Shown here: positions 45,374 through 57,924 of the stretch, piece by piece
How positions within the stretch are numbered: position 1 is the stretch's first letter
Layout: every line of letters begins with the position of its first letter
Translations under genes and position numbers: made by a program
Assembly (NCBI RefSeq): GCF_003298775.1
Contig: NZ_QNTQ01000006.1
Span: 372,001 to 436,000 of the forward strand
Direction of reading: 5' to 3'
Length of the DNA: 64,000 nucleotides
DNA from: Rhodosalinus halophilus
GTDB lineage: Bacteria; Pseudomonadota; Alphaproteobacteria; Rhodobacterales; Rhodobacteraceae
The notes under the pieces: generated by a model
The model's input: only the letters and a program-made list of their open reading frames with translations
What the model was told of the DNA's origin: nothing
Database searches by the model: none

Positions 45374-47313
45374 GCGCGGCTCCGGTCCTCGTCCTCGGCT
45401 GCCTCGCGTTCGCGCCGGAGCCGCTCCTGCTGGGCGCGGATGCGCGAGCGGTCGGCGCTGGGATAGGCCTCGAGCGGGGGATCGCCGCCGTAGAGCGCCT
45501 GAAGCGTCACGTCGCGCGCGATCGGGGCCGCGGCCGCCGAGCCGCCGCCGCCGTGCTCGACCACCACCGAGACCGCGATGCGCGGCGCCTCGAAGGGCGC
45601 GAAATTGACGAACAGCGCGTGGTCGCGGCGGTTCCAGGGCAGATCCTCGTTGCGGATCACGCCGGCGCGGCGCTCCGCCGCGGTGATGTTTCGAACCTGG
45701 CTGGTGCCGGTCTTGCCGGCCATGGCCATCGCCTCGGCCACGATGCGCGAGCTGTAGGCGGTGCCCCGGCGGTTGTTGGTGGCGGTGAACATCGCCTGAC
45801 GGATGCGGCGCAGGTGGTTCTCGTTGAGCCCCAGAGGGGCACCCGTGCGCGGCGCCGTCTCGACCCCGTTCACCGACTTCACCAGCCGTGGCGCGAGGTC
45901 GCGCCCGGTGGCGAGTCGTGCCGTCATCACCGCGAGCTGCAGCGGCGACGAGAGCACGTAGCCCTGCCCGATGGAGGCGTTCACCGTGTCGCCGATCCGC
46001 CACTCTGCGTTGCGCGTGCGCGCCTTCCATTCGCGGTCGGGAATCAGGCCGTCGGCCACCGCGGACATCGGAATGTCGAAGGCGTGGCCCAGCCCCAGCC
46101 GCCGCGCCATGGCGGCGATGTTGTCGATGCCGACCTTCAGCGCGAGATCGTAGAAATAGACGTCGCAGCTTTCGCGCAGACCCGACTCGAGGTCCATGTG
46201 GCCGTGGCCCACGCGCTTCCAGCAGTGGAAGCGGCGGCCGCCCACTTCCATGTGGCCGGGGCACCAGACGGTTTCGTCCGGGGTGATCACGTCCGCCTCG
46301 AGCGCCGCGAGCGCCGTTACCATCTTGAAGGTGGAGCCGGGCGGATAGGCGTCCTGCACCGTCTTGGACGCCAGCGGGCGGCGCTCGTTGTCGCGCAGCA
46401 CAGCGTAATCGTCGACCGAGATGCCGCGCACGAACTTGTTGGGATCGTAGGAGGGCGCGGAGACGATGGACAGGAGATCGCCGTTGGCCACGTCCATCAC
46501 GACGACGCTCGCGCTTTCCTGACCCAGCCGCGCGCGCACGTAGTTCTGAAGCCGGTGATCGACGGTAAGCTGGATGTCGGCGCCGGGTTCGCCCTCCTGC
46601 CGGTCGAGCTCGCGCATGACGCGGCCGACCGCGTTGACCTCGACGCGGCGGGTGCCGGCACGGCCGCGCAGATGCTCTTCGTAGCGCGCCTCGACCCCGA
46701 CCTTGCCGACCTGGAAGCGGGGGATGCGCAGGATCGGCGCGGGATCTGCGTAGCGCTCGAGGTCGCGCTCGCTGACCGGCCCGACATAGCCCACCACATG
46801 CGCGAAATCGTGCCCCATCGGATAGACGCGCGACTGGCCCACTTCGGGGGTGATGCCCGGCAACGCGGGTGCGTTGACCGCCACGCGGCTGATGTCCTCC
46901 CAGCTCACGCGGTCGGCGACCGTCACCGGCAGGAAGGGGGCCGAGCGCGCCGTCTCGGCGAGCACGCGGTCGATATCGTCCTGCGTGAGCGGCACGATGT
47001 GGGCCAGCCGGGCCAGCACCTCCGCCACGTCGCCGGCGTCCTCGCGCACCACGGTGATGCGGTAGGAGGGCTCGTTGCCCGCGATGAGCCGCCCCTGCCG
47101 GTCGAAGATACGCCCGCGGCGGGGCGGGATCAGGCGGATGTTGATCCGGTTCTCTTCGGCCAGCAGGCGGAACGCGTCGGCCTGCTCGACCTGCATGTGG
47201 CGCAGCCGCAGCGCCAGGAGGCTCATGAACCCGGCCTGAAGGCCGGCGACCATGAGGCCGCGCCTGCTGACCCGGCGAACGCTGGTCTCGGTCTCTTTCG
47301 GGCTTCGCCTCAT
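45370..47313 (-). CDS. mrdA: Penicillin-binding protein 2
   Basis: Class B transpeptidase of the elongasome, partner of RodA. The 647-residue product has a single N-terminal membrane anchor (about 18-38), the PBP dimer domain (about 60-230) with IPPRRGRIFDRQGRLIAGN, and a transpeptidase domain. The active-site Ser327 is in PPGSTFKM (S-x-x-K at 327-330), the second motif is SCD at 382-384, and KTGTS lies at 534-538. The SCD motif replaces the more common SxN, as in several PBP2 proteins. The last 35 residues are rich in Arg and Glu. It overlaps both neighbours by four bases (mreD and rodA). Confidence 0.96.
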   Translation of the reverse strand: MRRSPKETETSVRRVSRRGLMVAGLQAGFMSLLALRLRHMQVEQADAFRLLAEENRINIRLIPPRRGRIFDRQGRLIAGNEPSYRITVVREDAGDVAEVLARLAHIVPLTQDDIDRVLAETARSAPFLPVTVADRVSWEDISRVAVNAPALPGITPEVGQSRVYPMGHDFAHVVGYVGPVSERDLERYADPAPILRIPRFQVGKVGVEARYEEHLRGRAGTRRVEVNAVGRVMRELDRQEGEPGADIQLTVDHRLQNYVRARLGQESASVVVMDVANGDLLSIVSAPSYDPNKFVRGISVDDYAVLRDNERRPLASKTVQDAYPPGSTFKMVTALAALEADVITPDETVWCPGHMEVGGRRFHCWKRVGHGHMDLESGLRESCDVYFYDLALKVGIDNIAAMARRLGLGHAFDIPMSAVADGLIPDREWKARTRNAEWRIGDTVNASIGQGYVLSSPLQLAVMTARLATGRDLAPRLVKSVNGVETAPRTGAPLGLNENHLRRIRQAMFTATNNRRGTAYSSRIVAEAMAMAGKTGTSQVRNITAAERRAGVIRNEDLPWNRRDHALFVNFAPFEAPRIAVSVVVEHGGGGSAAAAPIARDVTLQALYGGDPPLEAYPSADRSRIRAQQERLRREREAAEDEDRSRA

Positions 47314-47849
47314 GTTCCCAGCCTCGTGCCGGAGGGATCCGAGGCAGTGGGTCGGCGCAGACCGAACACCACGTGCGATACGACGACGACGGCCGGGTAG
47401 ACCGCGACCGTCGCGAAGGCCTGCATCAGGCTGAGACCCAGGGGCGGCTGCGGCACGGCCAGCAGCGCGAGCACCACCCGGTAGCCGAAGGCGATCAGGA
47501 TGATGACCGCCCCGGCGGTCGCCCATTCCATCCAGAATCCCGAATCCCTGAGCATGGTCGCGCGGGTCTTGAGATACTCGCAGCCCACGAGGGTCAGGGC
47601 CGCGTAGAGGCCGGGCGGCCGTTGGTAAAGCAAATCGGCCAGCAGCGCGACGAAGGCGATCGAGAGCGCAGGGACGTAGGAGGGCCGCCGCGCGGACCAG
47701 ACGAGGCAGAGCGCCAGCAGCAGGTCCGGCGGCGCCCACCGCGGCGCGGCGTTGCCGAGCGGCAGGAGGGCAAAGAAGATCACGCCCACGGCCAGCGCCA
47801 CGAAAAGCGCGCGCCGCAGCCAGAGTCCGCTCCCCGCCGCCTCAGCCAT
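47310..47849 (-). CDS. mreD: Rod-shape-determining protein MreD
   Basis: The 179-residue inner-membrane protein of the elongasome, linking MreC, MreB and the peptidoglycan synthases. About five or six helices are seen. ALFVALAVGVIFFALLPLG near residues 14-32, PPDLLLALCLVWSARRP near 40-56 and a C-terminal VAVYPAVVVVSHVVFGLRRP near 145-164 fit the family, which diverges widely in sequence. ATG 47849 is used; it overlaps the mreC stop by eight bases. An ATG 24 bases upstream is possible. Identification relies partly on position between mreC and mrdA. Confidence 0.88.
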   Translation of the reverse strand: MAEAAGSGLWLRRALFVALAVGVIFFALLPLGNAAPRWAPPDLLLALCLVWSARRPSYVPALSIAFVALLADLLYQRPPGLYAALTLVGCEYLKTRATMLRDSGFWMEWATAGAVIILIAFGYRVVLALLAVPQPPLGLSLMQAFATVAVYPAVVVVSHVVFGLRRPTASDPSGTRLGT

Positions 47850-48735
47850 CGCCGGGCTCCTCGGCCTCTGCAAGATCCTGCGGCAGGATTAGGGCGCCCG
47901 GCCCCTCGACGGCGGGCGTGCCGTGATGCCGCAGGACGCGCAGGAACTCGAGCCGCGAGTAGTCCGCCGCGAGGCGCACGCGCAGCCGCCCCTGCGGATC
48001 TTCGGCGACCTGCCCGATCAGCAGTCCCGGCGGAAAGACGCCGCCGTCACCCGAGGACACGAGCCTGTCGCCCGGACGCACCGCCTCGGCGTTCTCGACG
48101 AAGTCGAGCAGCGGTGCGGCGCTGTTGTCGCCCACGACCATGGCGCGCTGACCGGAGGGCTGAATGATTGCCGGGATGCGCGACGAGCTGTCGGTCAGCA
48201 GGATCACCCGGCTCACCGTCTCGCCCACGCCAGAGATGCGCCCGACAAGGCCGAGGCCGTCCATCGTGGCCCAGCCGTCCACGATCCCGTCATGCGCGCC
48301 CACGTTGATCAGGACCGACTGGCGGAAGGGCGAGCCCGAATCGGCCAGCACGACGCCCGTGACATGCGTGAGCTGCGGATCGAGCGCGAGGTTGTTGAGG
48401 TCGCGCAGGCGCGCATTCTCCTGCTCGAGCTGGAGCGCGGCCTCCTTCCAGGCGCGCATCTGCTGAAGCTCGCGCCGGAGCTCTCGGTTCTGTTCGTGAA
48501 TACGCTGGTAGCTGCGGAAATCGCGGGCGAGGTCGATCGTCGCCGTCACAGGCGCCATCGCCCAGTCGAAGCTGGGCATCACCGCGTCCACGACCTGTGC
48601 GCGGAAGCGCTCGACCCGGGGGGAATCGATCCGCCAGAGGATGAAGATCGCGACGAGGCACAGCACCAGCACCGCGAGAAGCAGTCGCTTCAGCGGTGTC
48701 GCGAAATCCTCCGACGTGCTCCTGTCGCGTGCCAA
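47842..48735 (-). CDS. mreC: Rod-shape-determining protein MreC
   Basis: The 297-residue periplasmic scaffold protein of the elongasome is anchored by one helix (about 14-36). It is followed by a coiled coil (about 68-108, QRIHEQNRELRRELQQMRAW then a leucine-rich stretch) and a beta-rich C-terminal domain. That domain has VTGVVLADSGSPFRQSVLI near 117-135, GAHDGIVDGWATMDGLGLVGRI near 138-159 (in parts) and RPGDRLVSSGDGGVFPPGLLIG near 232-253. The last 25 residues are acidic and Pro-rich. It starts at ATG 48735, 90 bases after mreB. Confidence 0.94.
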   Translation of the reverse strand: MARDRSTSEDFATPLKRLLLAVLVLCLVAIFILWRIDSPRVERFRAQVVDAVMPSFDWAMAPVTATIDLARDFRSYQRIHEQNRELRRELQQMRAWKEAALQLEQENARLRDLNNLALDPQLTHVTGVVLADSGSPFRQSVLINVGAHDGIVDGWATMDGLGLVGRISGVGETVSRVILLTDSSSRIPAIIQPSGQRAMVVGDNSAAPLLDFVENAEAVRPGDRLVSSGDGGVFPPGLLIGQVAEDPQGRLRVRLAADYSRLEFLRVLRHHGTPAVEGPGALILPQDLAEAEEPGDG

Positions 48736-48825
48736 GCCCGGTCGCCCTCTGCCGCGCTGCGCTCCTGCGTCCTATCTAACCACGTCCTGCCAATCGGCAA
48801 AATCAACTCGGGCGGCGCAGACGGC

Positions 48826-52607
<3,782 letters not shown>

Positions 52608-52650
52608 CCGCGCCTTTCCTGACGGCGCGCGCGTGCCGCGCGCGTGTTCT

Positions 52651-52714
52651 CTGGCACTGCGTGCCTGTGGGGGCGCTGCCCCCACACCCCCGGGGTATTT
52701 CGGGCAAGAGGAAG
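52651..52714 (+). repeat. Intergenic stem-loop repeat, copy 3
   Basis: Shorter copy. CTGGCACTGCGTGC is followed by a perfect stem (TGTGGGGGC 52666-52674, GCCCCCACA 52678-52686, loop GCT), then the core GGGGTATTTCGGGCAAGAGG (52692-52711) continuing GAAG-like to 52714. The second small stem of the other copies is missing. It lies 44 bases after the FAD-GcvT gene. Confidence 0.8.
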
Positions 52715-52786
52715 GGGCGGTCCGTCGCGGGTTGAGGGCCGTTCCGCGCGAGGGCATCTTGTGCGCGGGCAGCGGGAGCGAGGGCG

Positions 52787-53608
52787 ATGGGCAGCAGCTA
52801 CGGGACGGGGCGGGGCGGCGCGGGCCTGCGGCGCTGGGCGCTTGCCCTGCTGGCGGTGCTCGCGCTGGCGGTGGCGATGCTCTGGCGCGAGAACCCGGCG
52901 ACGCAGGGCGCTGAGGGCTACGCCGGAGAGGTGGCGGCGGCCAGCGCGGCGGTCTACGTCACCCTGCGGACGCTGAACGCGGTGCTGTCGAGCGCGCAGG
53001 AGGTCGAGGTCGGCGCGGGGCTGATCGTCGAGGGCAGCGCGCAGCCGCTCAAGGTGCTGGAGCCGGTGGACGACACCGTGGAGCGGATCGCCGGGGTCGT
53101 CTTCGGGGTGATGGTTCTGACCGGCGTGCTTGCCGTCGCTATGGGCCCGGTCTGGGCGGTGGGCTGGTCCATGGTGGCCGCCGCGCTTGCCATCCACGCG
53201 ATCACCGGCGGAGTGGCCGGGGTGGGGCGGCGCCTCTTGTCCTACGGCGGATTTCTCGCCCTGGCGCTGCCGGCGGCCTTCGTCCTCTCCGCGCTGGTTG
53301 CCGACCGGCTGACGCAGGATGTCTGGGACCGGCACAGCGCCGTGGTGTCCGAGATCGCCGGCGGCGTCGAGATCGAGGCGCCCGTCGCCGAGGACGACGA
53401 GGGATACTGGGAGGCGATGCGCCGCCAGTTCGACCGGATTGCCGACTACACCGCGCTGGCCGGGCGGATCTACGAGCGGGGCGACGAGCTGATCGGCAGC
53501 TTCATCGCGATCCTCGCGGTCTTCGTGTTCAAGATCTTCGTGCTTCCCGCGCTGCTCGCCGGGGCCTTCCTCGTCGTCGCACGCGGGCTCGCGCGGCCGG
53601 CCGGATGA
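52787..53608 (+). CDS. Hypothetical membrane protein
   Basis: A 273-residue protein of unknown function. It has an N-terminal helix (about 15-32) and then a conserved-looking extracytoplasmic segment SAAVYVTLRTLNAVLSSAQE (residues 52-71). GSAQPLKVLEPVDDTVERIA follows near 83-102, then three membrane helices (about 104-121, 126-147 and 156-172), an acidic stretch (about 200-212) and two more helices (about 237-252 and 254-268). I believe close homologues occur across Rhodobacteraceae, but I know no function. A GGGAGCGAGGGCG precedes ATG 52787. It converges on a cytochrome c gene. Confidence 0.7.
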   Translation: MGSSYGTGRGGAGLRRWALALLAVLALAVAMLWRENPATQGAEGYAGEVAAASAAVYVTLRTLNAVLSSAQEVEVGAGLIVEGSAQPLKVLEPVDDTVERIAGVVFGVMVLTGVLAVAMGPVWAVGWSMVAAALAIHAITGGVAGVGRRLLSYGGFLALALPAAFVLSALVADRLTQDVWDRHSAVVSEIAGGVEIEAPVAEDDEGYWEAMRRQFDRIADYTALAGRIYERGDELIGSFIAILAVFVFKIFVLPALLAGAFLVVARGLARPAG

Positions 53609-53629
53609 GCCGGCCGGCGGCCTACCGGC

Positions 53630-54049
53630 TCAATCCGCCTGCAGCGACGAGAGGTGCTCGATGAGCGCGAGAATCCGCGTCTGGATAAAGGCCTCGCGCT
53701 CGGGGAGCCCGGCGTATTCGCCCAGTGCATCGTCGGCGCGATACTTGTAGCGCATCCCCCACGCCGGCATGTCCGAGGAGCCGTGACCCGCGACCTCGAC
53801 CGAATTCTCGATCACGTCGTAGATGCGGCTGACCGGGAACACGCCGCCGTTGTTGGCCTGAAGCTGCGTGATGTCGGGCATCGGGGTGTTGAGGTAGCCG
53901 GCGAGCACCCCGTCGCCGGTTCCGTCGGCGCCATGGCACTTCGCGCAGCTGTTCATGTATTCCGCCTCGCCGAGGCTCATGTCCTGCGCCGCCGCGCAGG
54001 TGCCGAGCGCGGCGACTGCCGCCGCCATGATGATGGCCGAACCCTTCAT
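53630..54049 (-). CDS. Periplasmic c-type cytochrome
   Basis: Monoheme cytochrome c of 139 residues. It has a signal peptide (residues 1-21, ending TCAAAQ) and the heme motif CAKCH at 35-39. The probable axial Met is in SSDMPAWGMRYKY near 91-103. GDGVLAGYLNTPMPDITQLQ near 48-67 is typical of small electron carriers. The start at 54049 places the signal peptide at the N-terminus; an upstream ATG at 54109 would bury it. It follows the DUF938 gene by 81 bases. The redox partner is unknown. Confidence 0.88.
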   Translation of the reverse strand: MKGSAIIMAAAVAALGTCAAAQDMSLGEAEYMNSCAKCHGADGTGDGVLAGYLNTPMPDITQLQANNGGVFPVSRIYDVIENSVEVAGHGSSDMPAWGMRYKYRADDALGEYAGLPEREAFIQTRILALIEHLSSLQAD

Positions 54050-54130
54050 GTCGATCTCCTTCCGCCAAAGCCGTGCCGCGAGCGTGGAGGGCCGCGGGCG
54101 GCTGCGCATTGACGGCGGACAAGCGATGGG

Positions 54131-54790
54131 TCAGCCGGGCCGCCGCGCGACGAAGGCGAGATTGTTGGCCGGCATCTCGACGAGCGCGTCGAGCGTGAGG
54201 CCTGCCGCGTGCAGCCAGTCCACAACGTCGAAATCGTCCTTGTAGCCGATTTCCGGATCCTGCGCCGCGAGGCGCGCGTGGAAGCTGCGATCGCCCTCGG
54301 AGGTGAGCTCGCCGCCGCGCATGAATGGCCCGTAAAGGATGAAGGTGCCGCCGGCGGCGAGCGCCTGCGCGGTCTCTGCGACGATGGTGCGCGCGTCGGC
54401 CTCCGGGATCAGATGGAAGAGGTTGACGAGCAGGATCAGGTCGGCGGGGCCATGCCGTGCCGCCCAGCCCGGGGTCGCGGCGTCGATCTCGACCGGATCG
54501 CGGAGATTGGGCAGCTGCGCCTCCGCCGCCCATGCGCGGATCGAGGCGCGGCGTTCCGCGTCGATCTCGCTCGGCTGCCAGTCGAGCGCCGGCAGGCGGC
54601 GGGCGAGGGCGACGGCGTGCTGCCCCGTGCCCGAGGCGAGCTCGAGTGCGCGGCCCTCTTCGGGACCATACGCCGCGACGAGGTCGCAGATCGGGCCTGC
54701 GTTGCGCTCGGCGGAGGGCGCGGTGAGCTTGCCGCCCGCGCCGGGTGTGGCGACAGAGGCGCTGTCGGGCAGATCGAGGCGTCGGGTCAT
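54131..54790 (-). CDS. DUF938 family methyltransferase
   Basis: SAM-dependent methyltransferase-like protein of the DUF938 family, 219 residues. It has SAERNAGPICDLVAAYGP near residues 26-43, motif I ALELASGTGQHAVALARRLP near 49-68 and a conserved DWQPSEIDAERRASI near 70-84. LILLVNLFHLIPEADARTIV lies near 118-137 and LYGPFMRGGELTSEGDRSFHA near 152-172 (in parts); the latter, with GELTSEGxxxFHxxL, is diagnostic of DUF938. The substrate is unknown. The start overlaps the aldo/keto reductase stop as ATGA. Confidence 0.9.
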   Translation of the reverse strand: MTRRLDLPDSASVATPGAGGKLTAPSAERNAGPICDLVAAYGPEEGRALELASGTGQHAVALARRLPALDWQPSEIDAERRASIRAWAAEAQLPNLRDPVEIDAATPGWAARHGPADLILLVNLFHLIPEADARTIVAETAQALAAGGTFILYGPFMRGGELTSEGDRSFHARLAAQDPEIGYKDDFDVVDWLHAAGLTLDALVEMPANNLAFVARRPG

Positions 54791-55725
54791 TCCTGTTCCT
54801 CCAGCCGGTCGGTGGCGGGCGGCGGCGCGGGCGCGAGCGCGGAGAGCCGTGCGCGCAGGGCTGCATCCATCGGATAGGCCAGCGCGTCGAGCGAGGGGGC
54901 GAGCTGTTCCGCGGAGCGGGCCGAGAGTATGGGCACAGGCCGGGCGGGGTGCGCGGCGACCCAGGCCGCGGCGAGCGTGGCGGGGTGGGTGCCCAGCTCC
55001 TCGGCGAGATCGCCGAGCACGACGGCCGCGTCATGCATCCAGGGCAGGCGGTAGCGCCGGCCGTAGTTCTCCTGTTCGGTAAGCCGCCCGCTCGCGCCTG
55101 CGCGCGCATATTTGCCGGTGAGCAGCCCGCCGCCCAGCGGTGAGTAGGGCACCGGCAGGATGCCTTCCGCCATGCACATCGGCAGCAGTTCGACCTCGGC
55201 CTGGCGTTTGACGAGATTGTACATCGGCTGGATCACGTCGATGCGCGTGCCACGCTCGGCGGCGAGGGCTTGCGCCTTCATCACCTGCCAGGCGGCGAAG
55301 TTCGACAGGCCGACATGGGCGAAGCCGCCGGCGGCCTGGGTCTCGGCCAGCCAGTCCATCGTTCGCGCGAGCGGCGTCTCGGGGTCGAAGCGATGCAGAT
55401 AGAGGATCTCGACCCGGTCCATGCCCAGCCTGCGGCGGCTCGCGTCGAACTGGGCCTGCAGGTTGTCCGGCCCGGCGCCGCCCGCGTAGCCCGCCTTGGT
55501 GGCGATGGTCAGCCGGTCGCGGTGCGGCCGGGCGAGGCGGCCCAGGATCTCCTCCGACCGGCCGTCGGTATAGATCCAGGCGGTGTCGAAATGGGTTATG
55601 CCGGCGGCGAGCGCGGCCTCGAACATCGCGGCCGAGGCGGCCTCGTCCGCGCGGCCGCCGAACTGCATGGCGCCGAAGGCGAAGCGGCTCGCAGGTGTGC
55701 CGTCAGGAGAGGTGATCGCTGTCAT
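54787..55725 (-). CDS. Aldo/keto reductase
   Basis: NADPH-dependent TIM-barrel oxidoreductase of 312 residues. The catalytic tetrad is in order: Asp in THFDTAWIYTDGRSEE near residue 43, Tyr in the same motif near 48, Lys in TIATKAGYAGG near 76 and His in LYLHRFDPETP near 110. The C-terminal cofactor region is VPILSARSAEQLAPSLDAL near 275-293. It resembles general-stress AKR12-type or YcsN/Tas-like enzymes. The physiological substrate cannot be told. The frame continues upstream of ATG 55725 without similarity. It sits downstream of the BMP gene, past a hairpin. Confidence 0.9.
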   Translation of the reverse strand: MTAITSPDGTPASRFAFGAMQFGGRADEAASAAMFEAALAAGITHFDTAWIYTDGRSEEILGRLARPHRDRLTIATKAGYAGGAGPDNLQAQFDASRRRLGMDRVEILYLHRFDPETPLARTMDWLAETQAAGGFAHVGLSNFAAWQVMKAQALAAERGTRIDVIQPMYNLVKRQAEVELLPMCMAEGILPVPYSPLGGGLLTGKYARAGASGRLTEQENYGRRYRLPWMHDAAVVLGDLAEELGTHPATLAAAWVAAHPARPVPILSARSAEQLAPSLDALAYPMDAALRARLSALAPAPPPATDRLEEQE

Positions 55726-55827
55726 GGCGCGGAAGATGGCACGCGGCGCCGCGGGGCGGAAGGGGGCGGGCGGCGCGGCAACGACCAAAGCGATAGCGGC
55801 GATCGCAGCGCTCCGCCCGCGGGCAGG

Positions 55828-55855
55828 GCCGCCCCGACATTTGTGCCGGGGCGGC
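55828..55855. terminator. Hairpin downstream of the BMP gene
   Basis: Perfect nine-base arms GCCGCCCCG (55828-55836) and CGGGGCGGC (55847-55855) around an AT-rich ten-base loop, just beyond the BMP stop on the minus strand. It probably ends the ABC transporter transcript or protects its 3' end. No T-run is seen. Confidence 0.55.
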
Positions 55856-55862
55856 GCGGTCT

Positions 55863-56942
55863 TCAGTTCGGGATCTCGCCGGTCAGCCCCTCGACATAGA
55901 AGTCCATGCCCAGGAGCGTGCCGTCGTCGGCCGTCTCGCCGTCGGCCAGCCAGGGGCTGCCGTCCTGGCGATTGATCGGTCCGGTGAAGGGGTGATATTC
56001 GCCCGACGCGATCGACTCCTTGAGCGCCAGCGCCTCCTCGCGCACCTCTGCGGGCACCGCGTCGGTGATCTCGCCGATGCCGACCATGCCGTCGCCGATG
56101 CCGTGCCAGGTGTCCTGGCTCTCCCATGTACCGTCCATCGCCGCCTGGATACGGTCGATGTAGTAGGGACCCCAGATGTCGAGGATCGAGGAGACGCGGG
56201 GGGACGGCTTGTATTCGGCCATGTCCGAGGCCTGCCCGAAGCCGATCACGTCGCCGGCCGCCTCGGCGGCGGCGAGCGGCGCGGTGGAGTCGGTGTGCTG
56301 CAGGATCACATCGGCCCCCTGTTCGATAAGCGCGGTGGCCGCGTCGGCCTCTTTCGCGGGGTCGAACCAGGTGTAGGCCCAGACGACGCGGAACTCGACG
56401 TCGGGGTTGGCCTTCTTGGCGTGGATATAGGCCGAGTTGATGCCGCGGATCACTTCCGGGATCGGGTAGGAGGCGATGTAGCCGATCACGTTGGTGTCGG
56501 TCATCCGGCCGGCGATGTGGCCCTGCACCGCCCGGCCCTCGTAGAAGCGCGCCGAATAGGTCGAGACGTTGTCGGCGCGCTTGTAGCCGGTGGCGTGCTC
56601 GAACTTCACCTCGGGGAACTTCTCGGCCACCTCGAGCACCTGGTCCATGTAGCCGAAGGAGGTGGCGAAGATCATGTCGGCGCCCGACAGCGCCATCTGC
56701 GTCATCGCCCGCACCGCGTCCGCGCCCTCGGGCACGCTTTCCTGATAGACGGTCTCGACCGCGTCGCCGAAGTGCTCCTCGACGGCGAGGCGGCCCTGGT
56801 TGTGCGTATAGGTCCAGCCGCCGTCGCCGATCGGGCCGACGTAGATGAAGCCGATCTTCATCGGATCGTCCTGCGCCGCGGCCGGCAGGCCCAGGCCCAT
56901 CGCCAGCGCGGCAGCGGTGGAAAGAAGCGTTCTGCGATGCAT
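55863..56942 (-). CDS. BMP family (PnrA-like) substrate-binding protein
   Basis: Periplasmic binding protein of the basic-membrane-protein/PnrA family, which binds nucleosides or related heterocycles for ABC uptake. The 359-residue product has a signal peptide (MHRRTLLSTAAALAMGLGLP, cut near 23). KIGFIYVGPIGDGGWTYTHNQG lies near residues 29-50 (in parts), ATSFGYMDQVLEVAEKFPEV near 93-112, and NVIGYIASYPIPEVIRGINS near 149-168. The C-terminal FTGPINRQDGSPWL is also seen in homologues. It is last in the ATPase-permease-permease-binding protein run, 58 bases after the second permease. Confidence 0.93.
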   Translation of the reverse strand: MHRRTLLSTAAALAMGLGLPAAAQDDPMKIGFIYVGPIGDGGWTYTHNQGRLAVEEHFGDAVETVYQESVPEGADAVRAMTQMALSGADMIFATSFGYMDQVLEVAEKFPEVKFEHATGYKRADNVSTYSARFYEGRAVQGHIAGRMTDTNVIGYIASYPIPEVIRGINSAYIHAKKANPDVEFRVVWAYTWFDPAKEADAATALIEQGADVILQHTDSTAPLAAAEAAGDVIGFGQASDMAEYKPSPRVSSILDIWGPYYIDRIQAAMDGTWESQDTWHGIGDGMVGIGEITDAVPAEVREEALALKESIASGEYHPFTGPINRQDGSPWLADGETADDGTLLGMDFYVEGLTGEIPN

Positions 56943-57000
56943 GGGATACCCCCTTCTGTTGAACGTATCGCGCCGCGGGCGCGCGGCGGTCGGCCCCGGC

Positions 57001-57924
57001 CTAGCCCGAGGCGTGGAAACTGCGGCCCAGGGCGGCGGGCGCGCCCTGCAGGCCCCTTGCCGAGATGATCACCAGCACGAGGATCGTTACCAGATAGGGC
57101 GAAGCCGACAAGAGCGCGACCGGAACGGCGGCGCCCGCGGCCTGCAGGTTGAGCTGCAGGACAGTGACGCCGCCGAAAAGGTAGGCGCCCACCAGCACCC
57201 AGCCCGCCCGCCAGGAGGCGAAGACCACGATGGCGAGCGCGATCCAGCCCGCCCCGGCCGTCATGCCTTCGGTCCATTGCGGCACGCGCACAAGGCTGAT
57301 GTAGGCCCCGCCCAGCCCCGCGAGGGCGCCGCCGAAGAGGATGGCCAGGATCCGCACCCGGATCACGTGATAGCCCAGCGCGTGGGCCGCCTCGGCGCTC
57401 TCGCCCACCGCGCGCAGGATGAGCCCGGCGCGCGTGTAGCGCAGGAAGGCCCAGACGCCGGCGACCAGCGCGAGGCTGAGATAGACCATGACGTCGTGCG
57501 AGAAGAGAACGCGGCCGAAAAACGGGATCTCCGCCAGCGGCCCGAGGTCGAGCTTCGGCAGGCTGGGCGCCTTCATCCCCTCGTAGGGCTTGCCGACCAG
57601 CGCCGAGAGCCCCAGCCCCGCCAGCGTCAGCGCGAGCCCCGTCGCCACGTGGTTGGACAGCAGAAGCTGCGTGAGCACCGCGAAGGCCAGCGACAGCGCG
57701 GCCCCCGCCGCCGCCGCGCCGAGGAATCCCAGCGCGGGACTGCCCGAATTGATCGCCACGGCGAAGCCCGCCACCGCGCCGGTGATCATCATCCCCTCGA
57801 CGCCCAGGTTCAACACGCCCGCGCGCTCGACCACCATCTCGCCCAGCGCGGCCAGCAGGATGGGCGTGGAGGAAACCATCAGCGAGGCGATCAGGATCGC
57901 GGGCTGGATCGCGGTCAGGTCCAT
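57001..57924 (-). CDS. ABC transporter permease, BMP-linked (second subunit)
   Basis: Membrane subunit of 307 residues in the branched-chain-amino-acid-like permease fold used by nucleoside (NupQ/YufQ-type) systems. ERAGVLNLGVEGMMITGAVAG near residues 33-53 is the family signature. LLSNHVATGLALTLAGLGLS near 87-106 and the EAA-like loop ILRAVGESAEAAHALGYHVIRVR near 168-190 (in parts) contact the ATPase. About eight to ten helices. The ATG overlaps the stop of the first permease by one base (TGATG). Confidence 0.93.
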   Translation of the reverse strand: MDLTAIQPAILIASLMVSSTPILLAALGEMVVERAGVLNLGVEGMMITGAVAGFAVAINSGSPALGFLGAAAAGAALSLAFAVLTQLLLSNHVATGLALTLAGLGLSALVGKPYEGMKAPSLPKLDLGPLAEIPFFGRVLFSHDVMVYLSLALVAGVWAFLRYTRAGLILRAVGESAEAAHALGYHVIRVRILAILFGGALAGLGGAYISLVRVPQWTEGMTAGAGWIALAIVVFASWRAGWVLVGAYLFGGVTVLQLNLQAAGAAVPVALLSASPYLVTILVLVIISARGLQGAPAALGRSFHASG

